From NCBI RefSeq assembly GCF_036850765.1, contig NC_089490.1, positions 390,118,558 to 390,182,557 on the forward strand: a DNA stretch of 64,000 nucleotides. The letters are read 5' to 3'. Positions 58,687 through 64,000 of the stretch are shown here, piece after piece (positions within the stretch are counted from its first letter, which is position 1; every line of letters starts with the position of its first letter). A program made the position numbers and the translations under genes. Below the pieces are notes generated by a model that did not search any database, was not told where the DNA came from, and saw nothing but the letters and a program-made list of their open reading frames with translations. The DNA is from Saccopteryx bilineata (lineage: Eukaryota > Chordata > Mammalia > Chiroptera > Emballonuridae).

Positions 58687-59012
58687 GATAAGGGCCAAAA
58701 AGTCACCAAACAAAGCAACACAAATAGAACACTTGTGCTTTTAACAGTCCAAAGTGGCGATGGGAAGTGTACTGGGGGACGCATGCCCCTCACTCATACG
58801 CCACGTTACTGCGTATTCTTCCACTGTGCACAGCCAAACTAGCATGCCTATGTCGTCTGTAAGTACAGCGTTAACAGCGTAAGCCAAAACACTCACATCT
58901 CAATTTTTTAAAGTTTTTATGGGAGTGAGTGTCATAAACTCAAAATGTCATACGTCAAGATTGTCATAACCCAAAAACCCCTTGTAAAATATTTTTTAAA
59001 TTTTTTTTAAAA

Positions 59013-59730
59013 GGCCTGACCAGGCGGTGGCGCAGTAGATAGAGCATCGGACTGGGATGCCGAGGACGCAGGTTCGAGACCCGAGGTCACCAGCTTGAGC
59101 ACGGGCTCATCTGGCCTGAGCAGAAGCTCACCAGCTTGGACCCAAGGTCGCTGGCTAGAGCAAGGGGTTAGGTTACTCAGTCTGCTGAAGGCCCGCGGCC
59201 AACCCACATATGAGAAAGCAATCAATGAACAACTAAGGCAGGGGTCCCCAAACTATGGCCCGCGGGCTGCATGCAGCCCCCTGAGGCGATTTATCCGGCC
59301 CCCCTGCCACACTTCCGGAAGGGGCACCTCCTTCATTGGTGGTCAGTGAGAGGAGCGCACTGACCATCTCATTAGCCAAAAGCAGGCCCATAGTTCCCAT
59401 TGAAATACTGGTCAGTTTGTTGATTTAAATTTACTTGTTTTTTATTTTAAATATTGTATTTATTCCTGTTTTGTTTTTTTACTTTAAAATAAAATATGTG
59501 CAGTGTGCATAGGGATTTGTTCATAGTTTTTTTAATAGTCCGGCCCTCCAACGGTCTGAGGGACAGTGAACTGACCCCTGTGTAAAAAGTTTGGGGACCC
59601 CTGAACTAAGGTGTCGCAATGCGCAACGAAAAACTAATGATTGATGCTTCTCATCTCTCCATTCCTATCTGTCTGTCCCTGTCTATCCCTCTTTCTGTCT
59701 CTGTAAAAAAAAAAAAAAAAAAAAAAAAAC
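59013..59730 (+). mobile_element. Type C SINE split by a hAT element
   Basis: Head ggcctgaccaggcggtggcg, B-box ggttcgagacc, 'atcaatgaacaactaagg', hAT insertion, then 'tgtcgcaatgcgcaacgaaa' and a poly(A) of about 25. Confidence 0.93.
59239..59603. mobile_element. Non-autonomous hAT transposon, 365 bp
   Basis: Perfect 16-bp terminal inverted repeats CAGGGGTCCCCAAACT and an exact 8-bp duplication AACTAAGG (59231-59238, 59604-59611), both diagnostic of hAT. No coding capacity. It interrupts a recognisable SINE. Confidence 0.96.
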
Positions 59731-60320
59731 AAGTTGTATAAAAAATAAACTTAAAAAAAATAAAATAAAATAAACTTAAAAAAAATTTTTTTTAAAAAAG
59801 GACTGATCATCAAAAGTTCAGGTTTCCCCAAGGAGGAGGCAGGGAGAGGGCTGGGAGAGGGATAACAAGTAAGCAAACATATCAATAAACACAAATTAAA
59901 GGGGGCCCTGCCAAGTCTCAGATGGCAGCACACAGGATTCCACCCCAATTTGTCCTTCTGAGGTTGGAGGGAGAAAGGGAGACGTTACGTTCATTTGGAC
60001 AGACAGGCTTATTCAGGGTACAGGCAAGCTTTCTTTCTAGAGGGCCACAGGGGATTGGTGGTGGTGGTGGAGGTCTGTGTATACAGGAGCCAAGACTAAG
60101 GGCCCCAAAGATACATAACACCAAGGTCTTTCAGACTGGACAGATCCAGAAGAGTTCTGTAAAGAGGCGGGATTTCAATCCATGGAGCTGATGGAAGGGG
60201 ATGAACAGGCCAGGCCTGCCGGGGTGGGGTAGGGGTTCCAGAGGGGGTAGGAAAGGCAGAGAGCTACACGGAGAGTAGTGAGGCTGATGCCCACGGAAGA
60301 GTAGCTGAGCGGGGGGGGGG
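59731..60320. other. Unassigned stretch left of the LTR
   Basis: Begins with A/T-rich sequence, then unique DNA and a run of 11 G (60311-60321). No gene is recognised. It could be additional retroviral sequence, but I see no motif for that. Confidence 0.35.
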
Positions 60321-60321
60321 G

Positions 60322-60920
60322 TGTTGCTCAAATAAGTTTGTAAAATATGATTTTTATGTTTGCTCACTTATAGTTTGCATTGGGGGCTGGGCAGTGCCAG
60401 GTATACGTGGTCTGTGAAATTGCAAATTACCTTCCTGTTTGGGAAGAGCCATTGTTTTTGCTAATGTTTGCTGGAGGAGAGGTTTTCGTGCCAGAAGGTT
60501 TTGAAAAGAGAGAAGGAGAAGAGGAAGAAAGAAGCCATGTTTGCAGAGTGAGAGCAGAGGGAATGCAGAGTGCTGAGGAAGAAGCCGTGTTGGCAGAGAG
60601 AGAGAAGGTGTACAGATGGGGAACCAGAGCTGAGGGGCTTTGGGAGTCGTACTGAGGCTTGTGGGGCCTTTGATTCTAGGAGAAACCGGAGAAGATTCTC
60701 CTGGTTGTGGAACCGGAGAATGTATCAGTGGCTTTAGGAGCCCTGGGTGTCTGCTCTTCGGCCAGTGCGAGACTTTAATAAAAGAATGGCCCACCATTTT
60801 TTGGCTCCACTGTTTTTTTACTGTCTGCCTGAATTCAATGAGAACCTCCATGTGCATGGCCTCAACGGCTGCGAATACTGGCCATTCAGGGTGGGAGGGA
60901 GGAGGCGCCCTGTGGAGTTA
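60322..60920 (+). mobile_element. Probable endogenous gammaretrovirus-like LTR
   Basis: AATAAA at 60777-60782 precedes a U5-like segment. At 60921 TGGGGCATCGTCTGGCC resembles the primer-binding site complementary to tRNA-Pro used by class I elements. No gag, pol or env frame follows: after about 80 nt of leader-like sequence a SINE intervenes and then unrelated DNA. The left edge (TGTTGCTC at 60322) is a guess. Confidence 0.5.
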
Positions 60921-61008
60921 TGGGGCATCGTCTGGCCAGGTTTCAGGATTCACGGGAGAAAGCACTCCAGCAACTCACAAAGGAGCTAAGGCTTCTCCGG
61001 AAAGAACT

Positions 61009-61402
61009 CCTTTTTTTTTTTTTTTTTTTTTTTTGGTATTTTTCTGAAGTTGGAAACGGGGAGGCGGTCAGACAGACTCCCGCATGCACTGAACTGGGAT
61101 CCACCCGGTATGCCCACCAGGGGGCGATGCTCTGCCCATCTGGGGTGTTGCTCTGTTGCAACCAGAGCCATTCTAGCGCCTGAGGCAGAGGCCACAGAGC
61201 CATCCTCAGAGTCCCGGCCCACTTTGCTCCAATGGAGCCTTGGCTGCGGGAGGGGAAGAGAGAGACAGAGAAGAAGAAGAAGAAGGGGAGGGGTGGAGAA
61301 GCAGATGGGCGCTTCTCCTGTATGCCCTGGCCGGGAATAGAACCTGGGACTCCTGCATGCCAGGCCAACACTCTACCACTGAGCCAACCAGCCAGGGCCC
61401 GA
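61009..61402 (-). mobile_element. Type A SINE in the retroviral leader
   Basis: Flanked by AAAGAACT at 61001-61008 and 61403-61410. Poly(T) of about 25 at the left. 61411-62030 to the right is unassigned unique sequence. Confidence 0.92.
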
Positions 61403-62040
61403 AAAGAACTACTTTTGAGAGGGTTAGGGTCAGGGGTTCCAAAGGGGCTTGGAGAGGCGGAGCCTGAGGCCGATCTGTAGGTGAGCAATGGCCCTGGGCG
61501 AGCACCTGACTCTGCCTCTTTTCATCTGAGACCTTGGGCAGGATGCCTGAGCCTCAGATGCCTTTCTACAATAGATTGCTCCCTGCCTGCAGACCAACAT
61601 GGAAAGTCCTGAGAAGCTGAAGGCAGAAGAAATGTGCATCCAGCCCAGCCCAGAGCCTCTAACCTTGTACTGCCAGAGGAGGGGGAAGGTTGTCGGAGCA
61701 TTGGCATTGACAATGTTTTGCAGCCACCCCTGGTCACAGACCCAGCCAGTTCTGCCTTCTGGAAAAGACCCCCTAAAGGTACCAGCTCCAGGTGCAACGT
61801 GTTAAAGTCAAACCCCGGGCAATCCAGTGAAGTCAGAGATATGGGTCTATAGCCCTCTAATCTCTCCCAGCCACTCAGACGTAAGCAGTGTCCAGGCCCA
61901 TCTCACCCTGCTGGAGTTTGTCTGTCCCTGAGACCTCCAAACCAGTTGTTAAATGTGGTGGAAAAAAATCTGTGTTCACAAGGAGAGTAGAGAGGCTACC
62001 CCATCACCCTGTGTCTTTATCTGTTCTTTAACATTTCCTT

Positions 62041-62064
62041 CCTCTCTTTCTTTCTTTCTTTTTT

Positions 62065-62125
<61 letters not shown>

Positions 62126-62419
62126 TTTCTTTCTTTCTTCTTTCTTTTCTTCTTTTCTTGAGCGAGGAAAGGAGAGAGAGAAAGAGGAATGGAGAGAGAG
62201 AGAGAGAAAGCATCATCTCATTGTTTCACTTAGTTGTGTATCCATAGCTTGCTTCTCATACATGCCCTGACCAGGGCTCTAACTGGTGACCTCAGGGTCA
62301 AGCCAGTGGCCTCAGGGTTGAGGTGACAACCCCAGGATTGAGCCAGTGACCCCAGGATCAAACTTGAGACTTTGGTGTTCCAGAATAATGCTCTATCTAC
62401 TGTGGCATTGGCCAGGGAT
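62041..62419 (-). mobile_element. Diverged type C SINE with (CTTT)n tail
   Basis: 62041-62157 is almost pure ctttctttcttt on the plus strand, a SINE tail that has grown into a microsatellite. The SINE body at 62160-62419 ends 'gcattggccaggg'. Confidence 0.82.
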
Positions 62420-62489
62420 GTAACATTTTCTTTATACCCATGTATCTACACATATAAACAATACTATCTAACCCGTATATAGAACTCCT

Positions 62490-62640
62490 ATATACCACAT
62501 ATAGTTCTAAGCACTTTATATATATTCATTCATTTAATCCTCAAAACAATCCAATAAAGTAGTCCATTTTACAGATGAAGAAACTAAGGCATAAGGAATT
62601 CAGTAATTTGCACCAGGAAATCTAGTACCAGAATCTGGTT
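62490..62640 (-). repeat. Reverse MIR
   Basis: Plus strand 'aagcactttatatatattca' then 'ttacagatgaagaaactaag'. A (TATC)n run follows at 62680-62720. Confidence 0.75.
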
Positions 62641-63042
62641 GTCTTAACCATACCATCAAGCTAGGAGAGCATTATATATTTATATCTATATCTATATTTA
62701 GATATCTATCTATCTATCTACACATACACACATACATACATGCAGTCATGTGCTTCATAGATATGCTTTGGTTAACAAAGATCTGTATATCAGACAGTAA
62801 GTAGCATAGCATATAGCTTACACTATCTTAGCTAGGTTTCTGTAAGTATACTCTACGATATTTGCACATGTGCATGTGTGTGTCTGATGAGATTTTATAC
62901 ATAACTTTTTACATAATTGTATAAATGTGATCATATACATGTTAACATGTTTTTAAATTTTCCTTTTATATTTTTATATCTTTTTCTCCCACCACCATGG
63001 AATTCATGTTATTACCCTAATGTGTTATGTTCTATATATTTT

Positions 63043-63220
63043 TTTTAATATTTTATTTATTGATTCTTAGAGGGGGGGGAGGGAGAGAGAGAGAGAAGGG
63101 GGAGGAGCAGGAAGCATCAACTCCCATATGTGCCTTGATCAGGCAAGCCCAGGGTTTTGAACCGGCGACCTCAGTGTTCCAGGTCGACACTTTATCCCAC
63201 TGCGCCACCACATGTCAGGC
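63043..63220 (-). mobile_element. Type B tRNA-SINE
   Basis: Flanked by ATGTTCTATATATT (63027-63040 and 63221-63234). Minus-strand head gcctgacatgtggtggcgca. Confidence 0.9.
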
Positions 63221-63240
63221 ATGTTCTATATATTTTTTTT

Positions 63241-63290
63241 AATTTTATTTTATTTATTCATTTTTAGAGAGAGGGAGGGAGGGAGGGAGG

Positions 63291-63330
<40 letters not shown>

Positions 63331-63454
63331 AGGGGAGAGGAGCTAGAAGCATCAACTCCCATATGTGCCTTGACCAGGCAAACCCAGGGTTTTGAACCGG
63401 CGACCTCAGCATTTCCAGGTCGACGCTTTATCCACTGTGCCACCACAGGTCAGG
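63241..63454 (-). mobile_element. Second type B tRNA-SINE, tandem with the first
   Basis: Minus-strand head gcctgacctgtggtggcaca, inserted at nearly the same A/T-rich target; a (GGGA)(GA)n run is at 63268-63330. Confidence 0.9.
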
Positions 63455-63561
63455 CTCTATATTTTTTATTTGCTTACAGTTATACATGGACTCATCTATA
63501 CTGACACCTATAATCATGTACATACATAAGGTTCCTTTTGTCATTATTTTAAAATAGTGGA

Positions 63562-64000
63562 TTATATACATCATGATCAAGTGGGAGTAATTCCAGGAAA
63601 ACAAGGATGTTCAACATACATAAGTCGATCAATGTAATACACCATATCAACAAAACAAAGGACAAAAATCATGTGATCCTATCCATAGAGGCAGAAAAGG
63701 CATTTGATAAGATATTCATTTCTATTTAAAACATTCAAATGGTATAGAAGGAAAGTACCTCAACACAATAAAGACCATATATGACAAACCTTCAGCCAAT
63801 ATCATACTAAATGGTGAAAAATGAAGGCTTTTTCTCTAAATTTAAGAACATGACAAGGCTGCCCACTCTCTCCACTTCTATTTAACATAGTGCTGGAAGT
63901 TCTAGCCTGAGCAATCAGCAAGAGAAAGAAATAAAAGGTATCCATATCGGGAAAGAAGAAGTAAAGATATCACTTTTTGCAGATGACGTGATCCTGTATC
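63562..64000 (+). pseudogene. L1 ORF2 fragment, runs off the window
   Basis: Reads 'ccatatcaacaaaacaaagg', 'gaggcagaaaaggcatttga', 'aaaccttcagccaatatcat' and, at the edge, 'tttttgcagatgacgtgatc', which encodes the reverse-transcriptase F-A-D-D region. Stop codons and frameshifts interrupt every frame, so this is a dead LINE-1 copy. Confidence 0.85.

Larger units (their letters stand above)
57216..58984 (-). mobile_element. Tigger/pogo-like DNA transposon, internally deleted
   Basis: Terminal inverted repeats CAGGGGGTCCTCAGGTTATG (left) and, reverse complemented, CAAGGGGTTTTTGGGTTATG (right); both ends sit on TA, the target duplication of Tc1/mariner/pogo elements. It carries a minus-strand transposase remnant (58351-58686) and a C-terminal tail in another frame (57899-58130). 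Two SINEs are inserted (57455-57835 and 58162-58360), so the element itself is about 1.2 kb. The catalytic DDE core is missing, so it cannot transpose alone. Confidence 0.85.

Noticed and set aside
38145..64000. SLC39A13 exons expected to the right of SPI1
   Set aside because: No zinc-transporter motifs or spliceable exons were recognised. The gene probably lies beyond the window edge.

Overview
The window is nuclear mammalian DNA. It carries two complete protein-coding genes, both on the minus strand, and almost all the rest is introns and interspersed repeats. The genes are MYBPC3 (cardiac myosin-binding protein C, about 0.57-18.17 kb) and SPI1 (the ETS factor PU.1, about 19.84-38.05 kb). 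They are in the same order and orientation as on human chromosome 11p11.2, where MADD lies beyond the left edge and SLC39A13 beyond the right edge. I see no exon of either flanking gene here.

The organism is very probably a bat. The youngest repeats are four tRNA-headed SINE types: A, 'CCCTGGCCGGTTGGCTCAGTGG' heads of about 390 bp; B, 'CCTGACCTGTGGTGGCGCAG' heads of about 200 bp; C, longer copies with repeated 'gcttgag' units; and D, short 'ggttagagcat' copies. Together with recent hAT and Tigger/pogo DNA transposons, these fit Chiroptera. They do not match the vespertilionid Ves or rhinolophid SINEs as I remember them. An emballonurid such as Saccopteryx is my best but weak guess.

MYBPC3: 34 coding exons, including two 3-nt microexons, can be placed with AG/GT boundaries. 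Exon lengths equal the human lengths I remember except exon 3 (+6 nt), exon 4 (-6 nt) and exon 12 (-3 nt). The open frame predicts 1273 residues against 1274 in human. A non-coding last exon carries AATAAA, and the promoter has a TATA-like box and a perfect MEF2 site. SPI1: five coding exons predict 270 residues (271 with a tandem NAGNAG acceptor), and the promoter carries an ETS/GATA composite.

Intron 2 of SPI1 (12.9 kb) and the 26 kb upstream of SPI1 hold dense SINE, L1, L2 and MIR repeats plus two LTR-like fragments. The upstream stretch also contains a dense ETS/RUNX/CEBP/MYB motif cluster about 13 kb from the SPI1 start, a candidate for the known SPI1 upstream regulatory element. There is a GC-rich island near 55.9 kb and a layered transposon stack at 57.0-59.7 kb. 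The window ends inside a decayed L1 ORF2 fragment.

I found no CRISPR, operon, phage or new gene system. The most informative new observations are structural: a SINE whose target-site duplication copies the exon 16 splice donor of MYBPC3, a degenerate repeat array that includes the exon 12 donor, and the nested transposons.
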